Origin: Pseudomonadota bacterium
Lineage (GTDB): Bacteria; Pseudomonadota; Gammaproteobacteria; Berkiellales; Berkiellaceae
Assembly: GCA_018242045.1 (NCBI GenBank)
Contig: JAFECR010000017.1
Location: 1-43,077 of the forward strand
Direction: 5' to 3'
Length of the DNA: 43,077 bases
A model generated the notes under the pieces. That model made no database searches and was not told the origin of the DNA. It was given only the letters and a program-made list of their open reading frames with translations. The position numbers were made by a program, and so were the translations under genes. Positions 30,771 to 39,727 of the stretch are shown here, piece by piece. Every line of letters begins with the position of its first letter. Position 1 is the first letter of the stretch.

Positions 30771-31043
30771 ATGCAGGAAAAGTCTCACTTTGAAAAAGTG
30801 CGTTGGGCTTGTCGACGCGGTATGTTAGAACTTGATATATTTCTTTTACCCTTTGTTGAGCATTGCTATAGTATGCTGAATCAAAATCACCAAGTGGCCT
30901 TTAATTTGCTGCTATCAGCAACCGATCCTGAATTGCTTGCCTGGTTAATGGCGCACACAATTCCAGAAGATAAGGATATGAAAGAAATTGTTGAAAAGAT
31001 CCGCGCCTATCGTTTGCATCAAAATCGCCCGCCATTCTTCTAA
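30771..31043 (+). CDS. sdhE: Succinate dehydrogenase flavinylation factor SdhE
   Basis: Small helical factor that promotes covalent FAD attachment to SdhA (and FrdA). The 90-aa protein has the essential RGxxE motif as RRGMLELD near residues 15-22, and the family DPELLAWLM segment. Length matches E. coli SdhE (88). It starts one base after DUF924 and overlaps the start of the ygfX-like frame. Confidence 0.96.
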   Translation: MQEKSHFEKVRWACRRGMLELDIFLLPFVEHCYSMLNQNHQVAFNLLLSATDPELLAWLMAHTIPEDKDMKEIVEKIRAYRLHQNRPPFF

Positions 31044-31440
31044 ATTTTTAACAGTATTAACCATTTTAATTTATAGCGTTGCATTGCTCAGTGTTTTGGT
31101 AATGTATGAGGACTTTGCGCTTACCTTAATACTGATACCATTGCTGATATACCAGGCTTATCATCACATCTCTCAAAATTGTATACTTATTTCACCGCAT
31201 GCTATCGTGTTGTGTGAGCTTAAAAATAATCAATGGTTTTTTTACACACGTGCAGGTAAATGTATTATTGCAAATAGAGGAACTGCGCTCTTTCGCTCGC
31301 GCACCATTATTATTTTAACTTATTTAGAATTACCTCTAATGCGTCAAAAAACGCTATTATTAACATATGATGCTGTATCTTTGGTCTCATTTGCATCCAT
31401 TCTTTCCAGTCTTTGGAGCTTTGATAATACTCAGCTCTAG
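30988..31440 (+). CDS. ygfX: YgfX/CptA-type membrane protein
   Basis: The frame follows and overlaps sdhE, as ygfX does in E. coli. The product (up to 150 aa) begins with two hydrophobic helices (about 20-55) and then a soluble part with the strand-rich QWFFYTRAGKCII, similar in layout to YgfX. No ATG is available before the first membrane helix; TTG codons at 30988 or 30991 follow AAGGA and are the best starts. Sequence conservation in this family is low, so the call leans on context. YgfX has been described as affecting cell shape proteins in E. coli; its role here is unknown. Confidence 0.7.
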   Translation: MLKRSAPIVCIKIARHSSKFLTVLTILIYSVALLSVLVMYEDFALTLILIPLLIYQAYHHISQNCILISPHAIVLCELKNNQWFFYTRAGKCIIANRGTALFRSRTIIILTYLELPLMRQKTLLLTYDAVSLVSFASILSSLWSFDNTQL

Positions 31441-31499
31441 GATCTGATGGGAAGGTCGATGTAGTATTTGATAATAATAGGGCGTTAGTAAGAGGGTTC

Positions 31500-32108
31500 A
31501 TGCGACATAGGGTAAAATCAGCCTCTCAATATACTGTTGATTATGAACTTATTCAACAAGTACGTCGTGGTGATAAGCAAGCCTTTGATGTATTGGTGCA
31601 AAAATATCAATTCAAAATTTTAAAATTAGTCAACCGTTATGTTAACGATCCTTCTGAAGCGATGGATGTAGCGCAAGAATCTTTTATTAAAGCTTATCGT
31701 GCATTAGATAAATTTAGAGGCGACAGCGCATTTTATACGTGGCTATATCGTATCGCTATTAATACAGCTAAAAACCATATTGTTTCACAAAGCAGACGCA
31801 TCATTGAAGCAGACGTTGAAGTGGTTGATTTGGAGCAAACCTTAAATAAAGGGAACTTAAAAGACTATTCTGCGCCTGAAAAAATTATATTAGATGTTGA
31901 GATTGAAAATGCCGTAAATGAAGTCATACAACATCTACCAAAAGAATTACGCACGGCGATTACTTTAAGGGAATTAGAAGGGTTAAGTTATGAAGAAATC
32001 GCAGGCATCATGGCTTGCCCTGTTGGCACAGTTCGTTCTCGTATATTTCGCGCAAGAGAAGCAATAGAGCGTAGGATAAGGCCATTGCTTAATGAGGGAC
32101 AAAACTAG
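31500..32108 (+). CDS. rpoE: RNA polymerase sigma-E factor
   Basis: ECF sigma factor for envelope stress. The 202-aa protein has region 2 with ESFIKAYRALDKFRGDSAFY and WLYRIAINTAKN, and region 4 with ELEGLSYEEIAGIMACPVGT and RSRIFRAREAI, nearly identical to E. coli RpoE. An AGAGGG precedes the ATG. It is followed by rseA and then degP, the usual regulon core. I do not see a convincing sigma-E promoter (GGAACTT/TCTGA) upstream. Confidence 0.98.
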   Translation: MRHRVKSASQYTVDYELIQQVRRGDKQAFDVLVQKYQFKILKLVNRYVNDPSEAMDVAQESFIKAYRALDKFRGDSAFYTWLYRIAINTAKNHIVSQSRRIIEADVEVVDLEQTLNKGNLKDYSAPEKIILDVEIENAVNEVIQHLPKELRTAITLRELEGLSYEEIAGIMACPVGTVRSRIFRAREAIERRIRPLLNEGQN

Positions 32109-32119
32109 GAGCTTAGGAA

Positions 32120-32461
32120 ATGAAAATAGATGGAAAGACAAAACAGTTAATTTTGAAAAATAAATTATCTGCTTTAATGGATGGCGAATTAGATAAAAAC
32201 GAACAAAGTACCTTGTTGGCAGAATTAAAAACAAACCCTCAATTACAAGAAACATGGCAACGTTATCATCTGATTAGCAATATATTGCAACGAAACAACA
32301 ATTCCAATCCCGTGTTTAATTTAGGCCTTCATACTAAAGTTCAAGCCGCTATCATCAATGAGGCTTTGATTGGCTGGGGAGCAGAATTTAATACACCGAT
32401 TGTGATGAATACAACGCAACTTAAAGATATCGTCTTGGGCGAGAAAAGTTCTACGAAATAG
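32120..32461 (+). CDS. rseA: Short RseA-like anti-sigma-E factor
   Basis: The 113-aa protein carries the N-terminal anti-sigma domain (LSALMDGELDKNEQ, then a helix with QETWQRYHLISNIL), which binds RpoE in the cytoplasm. It lies 11 bases after rpoE, fitting the role. E. coli RseA is 216 aa with a membrane helix and periplasmic domain that are cut by DegS and RseP. None of that is visible here: after residue ~60 no hydrophobic segment occurs, and no continuing frame is found downstream. rseB is also absent. Either regulation differs or the C-terminal part has been lost. Confidence 0.85.
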   Translation: MKIDGKTKQLILKNKLSALMDGELDKNEQSTLLAELKTNPQLQETWQRYHLISNILQRNNNSNPVFNLGLHTKVQAAIINEALIGWGAEFNTPIVMNTTQLKDIVLGEKSSTK

Positions 32462-32814
32462 TATCTTATCTTTCATTCTCCGGCCTTTATCAGCGAACGC
32501 TTTACTCTGCCATATTTTTAGTCAGAGTTGTTTTTTAATAGAAGCCATTATGATTTTAAATTCCAAGACACCGCATTGACCAAAAAGCATAATGAAAGCA
32601 GAGATAGCAAAAATTCAATTATTTTGAATGGAATTAAAGCAGTTGCCGGGATGACGACTCCTTGGGGTTTTAAAAAGTGTATTTGCATAGATGAATAAAT
32701 TGTACTTTGGTACTAGTACCCTGAAAATTTGAAAGCTTTTGTTAGTTAGTTACCAATGGTATAATGGGACATTGATTCTTGATTGGGTTTAATGCCGGTG
32801 AAGAGGAAAAGCCT
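32462..32814. other. Intergenic region between rseA and degP
   Basis: About 350 bases without a recognisable gene. It holds a weak inverted repeat ATTCAA/TTGAAT (32613-32629), a perfect 12-bp palindrome GGTACTAGTACC (32709-32720) and a likely promoter for degP. The palindrome lies 19 bases upstream of the proposed -35 box, where a dimeric activator or repressor could bind. Confidence 0.55.
32739..32765 (+). promoter_or_regulatory. Candidate sigma-70 promoter for degP
   Basis: A perfect TATAAT (32760-32765) with TTGTTA (32739-32744) 15 bases upstream; the spacer is short. It would start transcription near 32772, about 43 bases before the degP ATG. No sigma-E type promoter was seen. Confidence 0.4.
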
Positions 32815-34320
32815 ATGAGGATCCTGTCTGTAAATCACGTTATTTTGCAAGTAATGGCCTTTCTTTTGTTCGGTTTATTAACAACCAGCACGATAGCAAG
32901 TTCTACGCAGAACTCAGCTACGCAGAACTCAGCTACGCAGAACTCAGCTACGCAGAACTCAGCTACGCAGAACGCAGCTACGCAGAACACCCTGCCAAAT
33001 TTTAATCTTATCGTCGATAGAGCTGGAAAATCAGTTGTGAATATCACCACATTTGATAAAGATGCCAAAAAATTAGTGCCAGACGATGTTAGAGGTGATT
33101 TAGAAGGCACCCCTTTAATGGAAGTCTTAAAGCAAATGTTTGGTGATAAATTAGAAGAGAATTTATCTGGCAAAGGCAAGGGGTTGGGCTCGGGAACAAT
33201 TATTTCACCAGATGGTTATATTGTAACCAATTATCATGTTATCGATGGGGCAGATGAAATTTATGTAAGATTGCAAGACAGAAGGGAATTTACAGCCAAA
33301 GTCATGGGAAAAGATACTGGCACTGATTTAGTTTTGCTTAAGATTGATGCCAATAATTTGCCTTATCTCAAATATGCCGATAGCAATTTAGTCCGAGTCG
33401 GTGAATGGGTTTTAGCGATTGGCTCTCCTTATGGTTTTGAAAATACCCTAACCGTCGGTGTGGTCAGTGCAACGGGTCGTAGTTTGGGCGCCGAACGTTA
33501 TGTGCCTTTTATACAAACTGATGCCGCAATTAATCCTGGCAATAGCGGCGGGCCCTTACTTAATATTCAGGGTGAAATGATAGGAATTAATTCTCAGATT
33601 ATTACCGAAACAGGTGGGTTTGCAGGACTTTCTTTTGCAGTGCCTTCGAATGTGGTACAGGCGGTGGTAATGCAATTGCAAAAAACGGGCACAGTTTCAA
33701 GAGGTTGGTTAGGATTAGCTTTTCAAGATCTTAATAAAGATTTAGCCGAATCTTTTGGTTTGCAAAATACTAAAGGCGCTTTGATTTCTAAAGTGATGCC
33801 AAATAGCCCTGCTGCTAAGGCAGGTATGCATGAGGGAGATATTATCACCCAGTTCAATGGCAAAGAGGTTGAAAAGTCTACTGATTTACCACCGATGGTG
33901 GGTTTGCTTCCCTTGAACACGATTGTCCCTATTAAAGTTTTTCGTGATGCAAAGGCAATTGATTTGTCATTAGTGCTTAGTAAACACGACGATGAAGACG
34001 AGAGCGCACTCAGAAAAGAATTTATCTTAAGCCGAGCTGATAAGTTACATCAAGAGATTGCTGTGAGAGATTTAGAAGAATTTGAACTTGATGATGGTGT
34101 TAATAAAAATGGCGTTGTGGTCATGACTGTTCATGGCAAAACTTGGGGAGATTCCGGTGTTAGACGTGGCGACATTATTACGATGCTTAATGGTAAGCTT
34201 ATCAAATCAGCCAAAGATTTTTACACTTATATACATGATGCTGGTAATAAGAAGACAATGGTCGTACTGGTATCAAGACCTGGGGATGTACAACGGTTTT
34301 TTGCAGTCAGACCAGAATAA
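32815..34320 (+). CDS. degP: Periplasmic serine protease DegP/MucD (HtrA family)
   Basis: Envelope-stress protease and chaperone. I start at the ATG at 32815, with GAAGAGGA upstream, because it gives a clean signal peptide (basic start, hydrophobic core, cleavage near TIASS at 26-30); an upstream TTG frame exists. The 501-aa protein has the triad His141 (TNYHVIDG), Asp171 (GTDLVLL) and Ser244 (GNSGGP), then two PDZ domains (about 275-365 and 405-495). Between signal peptide and protease domain is a run of TQNSA repeats not usual in the family. It lies downstream of rpoE and rseA, as in MucD-type loci. Confidence 0.95.
   Translation: MRILSVNHVILQVMAFLLFGLLTTSTIASSTQNSATQNSATQNSATQNSATQNAATQNTLPNFNLIVDRAGKSVVNITTFDKDAKKLVPDDVRGDLEGTPLMEVLKQMFGDKLEENLSGKGKGLGSGTIISPDGYIVTNYHVIDGADEIYVRLQDRREFTAKVMGKDTGTDLVLLKIDANNLPYLKYADSNLVRVGEWVLAIGSPYGFENTLTVGVVSATGRSLGAERYVPFIQTDAAINPGNSGGPLLNIQGEMIGINSQIITETGGFAGLSFAVPSNVVQAVVMQLQKTGTVSRGWLGLAFQDLNKDLAESFGLQNTKGALISKVMPNSPAAKAGMHEGDIITQFNGKEVEKSTDLPPMVGLLPLNTIVPIKVFRDAKAIDLSLVLSKHDDEDESALRKEFILSRADKLHQEIAVRDLEEFELDDGVNKNGVVVMTVHGKTWGDSGVRRGDIITMLNGKLIKSAKDFYTYIHDAGNKKTMVVLVSRPGDVQRFFAVRPE
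32905..32988 (+). repeat. 15-bp tandem repeat encoding TQNSA in DegP
   Basis: Five units of acgcagaactcagct (the fifth with one change giving TQNAA) plus a partial sixth. They are in frame and lengthen the linker between the signal peptide and the protease domain. Perfect identity of the first four units points to recent slippage. Confidence 0.95.
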
Positions 34321-34448
34321 ACTTCAATAAAGTCAGAATACCATCCTCATTGGTCAGTCATTTTTCTTATGGGGGTGGCTGATTCCCAACTGCTCGCGTA
34401 AAATAGACTACCGTAAAACAACTTTAATTTGTTAGAAAATTAACTAAT

Positions 34449-36251
34449 ATGATGGATCACATCCGTAATTTTTCTATTATCGCGCATATTGATCATGGTA
34501 AGTCGACCCTTTCAGATCGTTTAATACATTTTTGTGGCGGTTTAACTGACAGAGAAATGTCAGAACAAGTGCTTGATTCAATGGATATTGAACGTGAGCG
34601 GGGTATAACGATTAAGGCGCAAAGCGTTACCTTAAAATATGTTGCCAACAATAACCAAACTTACCAATTAAACTTTATCGATACACCAGGACATGTCGAT
34701 TTTTCCTACGAAGTCTCTCGATCGCTTGCAGCTTGTGAAGGCGCTTTGCTTGTGGTTGATGCCGCTCAGGGTGTTGAGGCACAAACCGTTGCTAACTGTT
34801 ATACCGCGATTGAACAAGGAGTGGAAGTTATCCCGGTATTAAACAAAATTGATTTGCCCCAAGCGGAACCTGAAAGAATCATTCATGAAATTGAAGAAAT
34901 TATAGGCATTGAAGCTCATCAAGCGCTTAAGGTGAGTGCTAAGGCTGGCATTGGTATTCATGAACTCTTGGAAGAAATTGTGGCCAAAGTGCCCGCACCC
35001 AAGGGTGAAGTGGTAGGGCCATTACAAGCGCTGATTATTGACTCTTGGTTTGACAGTTACCTTGGTGTTGTTTCTTTAGTGCGTATTAAAAATGGTGAAC
35101 TCAGAAAGGGTGATAGAATTCGTATCATGTCGAGTAACCGCGAATTTAATGTCGATCAGCTTGGTATTTTTACGCCTAAAAAATCATACCAAGATAGCTT
35201 AAAAACCGGTGAAGTGGGTTTTATGATAGCGGGTATCAAAGCCATTGATGGTGCACCAGTAGGAGACACCATTACACACGTCAAAAACCCGGCCATTCAC
35301 CCCTTGCCTGGCTTTGTTAAAGTACAACCTAAAGTTTTTGCAGGTCTTTTTCCTGTGAATTCAGAAGATTTTGAAGATTTTCGTGAAGCATTAGCCAAGT
35401 TAAATTTAAACGATGCTTCGCTTTTTTATGAGCCGGAATCATCTCAAGCGCTGGGCTTTGGATTTCGCTGTGGGTTTTTAGGTATGTTGCACATGGAAAT
35501 TGTGCAGGAACGATTGGAGCGCGAATATAATCTTGATTTAATCACCACCGCACCTACGGTGGTTTATGAAATTGTGACCAAAGCAGGCGATATTATTCGA
35601 GTTGATAATCCTGCAAAACTGCCCGATCCTAGCAGCATTCAAGAAACCAGAGAACCAATTGTAGAAGCCCATATTTTGGTTCCTCAGGAATATTTGGGCA
35701 ACGTTATCACTTTATGTATTGAAAAGCGTGGTGTACAAACCAAACTACAGTATTTAGGCTCACAAGTGTCTATCGCTTATGAGATCCCAATGAATGAAGT
35801 GGTGCTTGATTTTTTTGATAAATTAAAATCAGTGAGTCGTGGCTTTGCTTCCTTAGATTATCATTTTAAACGCTTTCAATTTGCCGAATTAGTTAAAATG
35901 GAGATTTTGATTAATTCAGATGCAGTCGATGCGCTTGCGTTAATCGTTCATCGAGATAAAGCTTATGCGCGTGGTCGAGACATTACTAATAAAATGAAAG
36001 AGCTAATCCCAAGGCAGATGTTTGATGTGGCTATTCAAGCTGCAATAGGTGGGCAGGTCATTGCAAGAACAACGGTAAAAGCGCTACGTAAAAATGTGAC
36101 TGCCAAATGTTATGGAGGAGATGTTTCGCGCAAAAGAAAACTCTTGGAAAAGCAAAAACGCGGTAAAAAACGCATGAAACAAGTGGGACAAGTGGAAATC
36201 CCGCAAGAAGCCTTTTTGGCGATATTACAAGTGGATAAGGAAAAGAAATAA
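34449..36251 (+). CDS. lepA: Elongation factor 4 (LepA)
   Basis: Ribosome-associated translational GTPase. The 600-aa length matches E. coli (599). The G1 loop [11 protein letters not shown]2 region [12 protein letters not shown]3 DTPGHVDF and G4 NKIDLP are present, with the EF4-specific C-terminal domain ([20 protein letters not shown]). Two ATGs (34449 and 34452) are adjacent. Its stop overlaps the lepB start as TAATG, so the pair is coupled, as in E. coli. Confidence 0.98.
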   Translation: MMDHIRNFSIIAHIDHGKSTLSDRLIHFCGGLTDREMSEQVLDSMDIERERGITIKAQSVTLKYVANNNQTYQLNFIDTPGHVDFSYEVSRSLAACEGALLVVDAAQGVEAQTVANCYTAIEQGVEVIPVLNKIDLPQAEPERIIHEIEEIIGIEAHQALKVSAKAGIGIHELLEEIVAKVPAPKGEVVGPLQALIIDSWFDSYLGVVSLVRIKNGELRKGDRIRIMSSNREFNVDQLGIFTPKKSYQDSLKTGEVGFMIAGIKAIDGAPVGDTITHVKNPAIHPLPGFVKVQPKVFAGLFPVNSEDFEDFREALAKLNLNDASLFYEPESSQALGFGFRCGFLGMLHMEIVQERLEREYNLDLITTAPTVVYEIVTKAGDIIRVDNPAKLPDPSSIQETREPIVEAHILVPQEYLGNVITLCIEKRGVQTKLQYLGSQVSIAYEIPMNEVVLDFFDKLKSVSRGFASLDYHFKRFQFAELVKMEILINSDAVDALALIVHRDKAYARGRDITNKMKELIPRQMFDVAIQAAIGGQVIARTTVKALRKNVTAKCYGGDVSRKRKLLEKQKRGKKRMKQVGQVEIPQEAFLAILQVDKEKK

Positions 36252-37048
36252 TGCCGGTCTATACCGATTTTTCATCACTCCTTGCAGGAGCCACCATTGT
36301 GAGTGGCTTGATATGGGGTATTGATTCATTGTTGTTTAAACCAAAAAGAGTAAAAGCAGCTTTGCCTAATCAAGAAGTCAAAGAGCCAAAGCTGGTTGAA
36401 TATGCGCGTTCTTTTTTCCCTATTTTATTAATTGTTTGCGTATTGCGTTCCTTTGTCGCAGAGCCCTTTCGTATTCCATCGGGATCGATGAAACCGACAT
36501 TGTTAGAGGGGGATTTTATCTTAGTTAATAAATTCGATTATGGTATTCGTCTGCCAGTGATTGGTAAGAAAATTATTAAGATAGATGAGCCTAAACGAGG
36601 CGATATTCTAGTCTTTCGGTTCCCTAAAGATCCGTCTATCGACTTTATTAAACGTGTTATTGCTGTTCCTGGTGATACAATTAGTTATGTTGACAAAACG
36701 GTATATTTAAACGGCGAACCGCTTAAAATGGAATCGATGGGCTCAGTTTATGACACCGATATTGATGGCCATACTTATAAAATGAAACAATTTAAAGAGC
36801 AACTCAAAGGCAGACCACATGCGGTTTTTGTCAATGAGATTGAAAGTGCTTCGATGGCACAAATTACAGTTCCAGAAGGGATGTATTTTGTGATGGGTGA
36901 TAATAGAGATAATAGTGAAGATAGCCGTCGCTGGGGTTTTGTGCCTGAATCATTAATTTTAGGCAAAGCTTTCTTTATTTGGATGAGCTGGGATAGTACT
37001 TCCAAAGATATTCGTTGGCATCGTATTGGTAAAGTCATAAAGGATTAA
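36251..37048 (+). CDS. lepB: Signal peptidase I
   Basis: Cleaves signal peptides at the outer face of the inner membrane. The 265-aa protein has two N-terminal membrane helices (about 8-28 and 55-70), the nucleophile Ser79 in IPSGSMKPTL, the general base Lys134 in DFIKRVIAVPGD, and the box GDNRDNSEDSRRWG. It is shorter than the E. coli enzyme (324 aa), as in many Legionellales. The start overlaps the lepA stop by one base. Confidence 0.97.
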   Translation: MPVYTDFSSLLAGATIVSGLIWGIDSLLFKPKRVKAALPNQEVKEPKLVEYARSFFPILLIVCVLRSFVAEPFRIPSGSMKPTLLEGDFILVNKFDYGIRLPVIGKKIIKIDEPKRGDILVFRFPKDPSIDFIKRVIAVPGDTISYVDKTVYLNGEPLKMESMGSVYDTDIDGHTYKMKQFKEQLKGRPHAVFVNEIESASMAQITVPEGMYFVMGDNRDNSEDSRRWGFVPESLILGKAFFIWMSWDSTSKDIRWHRIGKVIKD

Positions 37049-37052
37049 GAAA

Positions 37053-37439
37053 ATGATGAAAATTCATTCTATGCGAGGATTTAGCATTCTTAGTTTAATA
37101 ATCATTGCGCTTTTAGTGATCATATGCACGATTATAACCATTCGATTAGTGCCACCTTATATGCATTATTTTGCTGTGAAGGATGCGATGGAACAGATGG
37201 CAGCTGATCCCAATGTTGCGCAAATGAGCCCCCTTAAACTAAAAGATACTTTTTCAAGAAAACTGGAAGTTAACTATATAACAAGCGTATCACCAGAGGC
37301 GCTCGTAATCGAAAAACAAAATAACAAGCCAGAAGCTTTAACTATCAAATACGAAGAAAGGGTTCACTTGATTGCCAATATCGATGCAGTTTTAACGTTT
37401 GAAAATGAGGTAAAGTTTAGTGAAAAAACTAAACCTTAA
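37053..37439 (+). CDS. DUF4845 membrane protein
   Basis: The 128-aa protein opens with a basic start and GFSILSLIIIALLV, a pilin-like single membrane helix, then a short periplasmic-type domain. DUF4845 proteins lie between lepB and rnc in many gammaproteobacteria, and this one has the same place, four bases after lepB and overlapping rnc by 20 bases. No function is established. Confidence 0.88.
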   Translation: MMKIHSMRGFSILSLIIIALLVIICTIITIRLVPPYMHYFAVKDAMEQMAADPNVAQMSPLKLKDTFSRKLEVNYITSVSPEALVIEKQNNKPEALTIKYEERVHLIANIDAVLTFENEVKFSEKTKP

Positions 37440-38103
37440 CTTGTTGGAGAAACGTCTTGGCTATGATTTTAAAGATAAAAACCTCCTTACTCAGGCGCTG
37501 ACGCACAAAAGCGCCAACCATCAACATAATGAAAGATTAGAGTTTTTAGGGGATGCGATTTTAAATTTTATTATTGCTGATTTACTTTATTTGCAATTTA
37601 TCAGCGCAACTGAAGGGGAATTAACGCGAGCAAGAGCAAGTTTGGTTAATAAATCGGCCTTGCATGAAATCGCCCTATCACTTGAATTAAGTGATCATTT
37701 ACATCTTGGGATAGGAGAGCAGCGTAGTGGTGGTTTTAGAAGAGAATCGATTTTGGCAGATACGGTAGAGGCTATTTTGGGAGCAATGTATTTAGATAGT
37801 GACTTTGAGCATTGTCGTAACGTGATTGTGCATTTGTTTCATCCAAGATTGACCATTTTAAAACCCAAAGAACAAATCAAAGATCCCAAAACACGATTAC
37901 AAGAATGGTTGCAAGCGCACCATAAACCGCTTCCAAAGTATCATATTATTTCCATCATTGGTGAACCCCATGCACAAACGTTTACGATAAGCTGTGAAAT
38001 TGAAGGTTGTTTACAAGTTGTTCAAGGAATAGGAGCAAGTCGTCGTATAGCCGAGCAGGAAGCGGCGAGAAAAATGTTGGAGTTGATTCATGAAAACAAG
38101 TGA
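37420..38103 (+). CDS. rnc: Ribonuclease III
   Basis: Cleaves double-stranded RNA in rRNA and mRNA processing. The 227-aa protein (E. coli 226) has the signature NERLEFLGDAIL with Glu38, Glu41 and Asp45, then Asp114/Glu117 in ADTVEAILGA, and a C-terminal dsRNA-binding domain (about 155-225). The start is GTG at 37420, inside the end of the DUF4845 gene with GAGG upstream; it aligns exactly with the E. coli residue numbering. It overlaps era by 14 bases. Confidence 0.97.
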   Translation: MKKLNLNLLEKRLGYDFKDKNLLTQALTHKSANHQHNERLEFLGDAILNFIIADLLYLQFISATEGELTRARASLVNKSALHEIALSLELSDHLHLGIGEQRSGGFRRESILADTVEAILGAMYLDSDFEHCRNVIVHLFHPRLTILKPKEQIKDPKTRLQEWLQAHHKPLPKYHIISIIGEPHAQTFTISCEIEGCLQVVQGIGASRRIAEQEAARKMLELIHENK

Positions 38104-39007
38104 TGCACTTGATATTCAACCAGAGGTGCCCACTTTCTGTGGGTTTGTCGCTATTATAGGTCGCCCAAATGTGGGTAAATCTTCTTTGCTGAATGTGATT
38201 TTAAAAAAGAAGATAAGCATTACTTCGTTTAAACCACAAACAACACGTCATCAAATTTTGGGCATCAAAACCAATGACAATGTGCAAACGGTGTATGTCG
38301 ATACACCTGGGATCCATTTACATGTCAAAAAAGCCTTGAATCGGCAGATGAACAAGGTGGCCGAACAAGCACTGATTGATGTCGATGCCGTTGTTTTCGT
38401 GGTTGAAGCCTTGCAATGGACACAAGAAGATGCGTTTATTTGCAAAAAGCTGCAACAAATAACAAGCCCAGTCATTATTGCACTCAATAAAATTGATTTA
38501 GTCAAAGAAAAAGAACAGTTGCTTGCTTTTATGGGGAAGCTTGCCAAGGAATTGCCAAGTGCACAAGTCGTGCCTATTTCCGTCAGAAAAAGAATTCAAG
38601 TGGCGGAACTTGAGAAAATCTGTTTGAGCCATTTGCCGCAAAGCGTTTTTTACTTTCCTGAAGATCAAAGCATGAATCATAGCGAACAATTTTATGCAGC
38701 TGAAATTGTGCGCGAAAAAATAATGCGGCTGCTTGCTAAGGAAATTCCATATGCGTGCTCTGTGCAAATTGAAACATTAACACATGAAGATAATATCGTT
38801 CATGTCAATGCTTTAATTTGGGTTGAGCGTGAAGGGCAAAAACGGGTGGTGATTGGTGAAAAGGGCACAAAATTAAAAGCCATAGGCATCAGTGCGCGCG
38901 AAGATCTTGAGCGTTTCTATGGCAAAAAAGTGTGTTTAAAGTTATGGGTGAAGGTAAAAGAGGGTTGGTCTGATAATCTGCAAGTGTTACAGAGCATGTA
39001 TGCATGA
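38090..39007 (+). CDS. era: GTPase Era
   Basis: 16S rRNA-binding GTPase for 30S assembly. The 305-aa protein (E. coli 301) has G1 GRPNVGKSS (24-32), G3 DTPG, G4 NKID, and a C-terminal KH domain with VVIGEKGTKLKAIG (about 259-272). It overlaps rnc at its start and recO at its stop (ATGA). The rnc-era-recO order is the standard one. Confidence 0.97.
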   Translation: MKTSDALDIQPEVPTFCGFVAIIGRPNVGKSSLLNVILKKKISITSFKPQTTRHQILGIKTNDNVQTVYVDTPGIHLHVKKALNRQMNKVAEQALIDVDAVVFVVEALQWTQEDAFICKKLQQITSPVIIALNKIDLVKEKEQLLAFMGKLAKELPSAQVVPISVRKRIQVAELEKICLSHLPQSVFYFPEDQSMNHSEQFYAAEIVREKIMRLLAKEIPYACSVQIETLTHEDNIVHVNALIWVEREGQKRVVIGEKGTKLKAIGISAREDLERFYGKKVCLKLWVKVKEGWSDNLQVLQSMYA

Positions 39008-39726
39008 AAGTTGAGTTAACGGACGCTTATGTATTGCACAGTCGACCGTTTAAAGACTCAAGTGCCATTCTTGATTGTTTTAGTAAAGAGCATGGCATTG
39101 TTGCTTTAATTGCAAAAGGTGCAAAGCGTCCCCGTTCAAAGCTACAAGGGCTTATTCACCCCTTTAAATTATTGCAAGTAGGGTGGCAAGGGAATAATGA
39201 GCTCAAAACCCTTACTCGTATTGAAGCGGAAGTGATTCATCCTAAATTAACGGGACAAAAGATTTTGCTAGGGTTGTATTTAAATGAGTTGCTGATTAAA
39301 TTGCTTCAACGTCATGATCCTTATCCACAATTATTTGTAGAGTATGGCAAAACCTTAGAAGCGCTTTCCTTGTTACAAGATGCGTCTGAGCAACAACTGT
39401 GCTTACGTCAATTTGAATTAACGCTCTTAGTTGCTTTGGGGTATGGGCTAAATTTGTCTTGCGATGCCAAAACAGGTGCTATGATTTCGCCAGAATTGTT
39501 ATATAGCTATGATGCAAACGTCGGTATTTTTGAAGCCGCCAATGGCATGTCCATTTCAACGCAATTTGTGGTATCGGGGGCGAGTATTTTAGCCTTGCTG
39601 GCAGGGCGCTGTGATAATGAAAATCAATTACGGGAAGCCAAAAAATTAATGCGTTATGTGTTGGCACATTACTTAGGTAATAAGCCCATTCAAAGTCGTC
39701 AATTATTTGTATATGCCAAGGTTTAA
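39004..39726 (+). CDS. recO: DNA repair protein RecO
   Basis: Recombination mediator working with RecR and RecF to load RecA on gaps. The 240-aa protein (E. coli 242) has the N-terminal OB-fold beginning AYVLHSRPFKDSSAIL, the GAKRPRSKLQG segment, and the helical C-terminal domain. Four-base overlap with era. Its stop is one base before acpS; pdxJ, often found between the two in gammaproteobacteria, is absent. Confidence 0.95.
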   Translation: MKVELTDAYVLHSRPFKDSSAILDCFSKEHGIVALIAKGAKRPRSKLQGLIHPFKLLQVGWQGNNELKTLTRIEAEVIHPKLTGQKILLGLYLNELLIKLLQRHDPYPQLFVEYGKTLEALSLLQDASEQQLCLRQFELTLLVALGYGLNLSCDAKTGAMISPELLYSYDANVGIFEAANGMSISTQFVVSGASILALLAGRCDNENQLREAKKLMRYVLAHYLGNKPIQSRQLFVYAKV

Positions 39727-39727
39727 A

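Noticed and set aside
32462..32600. Frameshifted remainder of RseA carrying its membrane helix
   Set aside because: No frame downstream of the stop encodes a hydrophobic helix or RseA-like periplasmic sequence.
34340..34375. TCAGTCA/TGGCTGA inverted repeat after degP as a terminator
   Set aside because: The loop is long, one pair is G-T, and no T tail follows; too weak to annotate.
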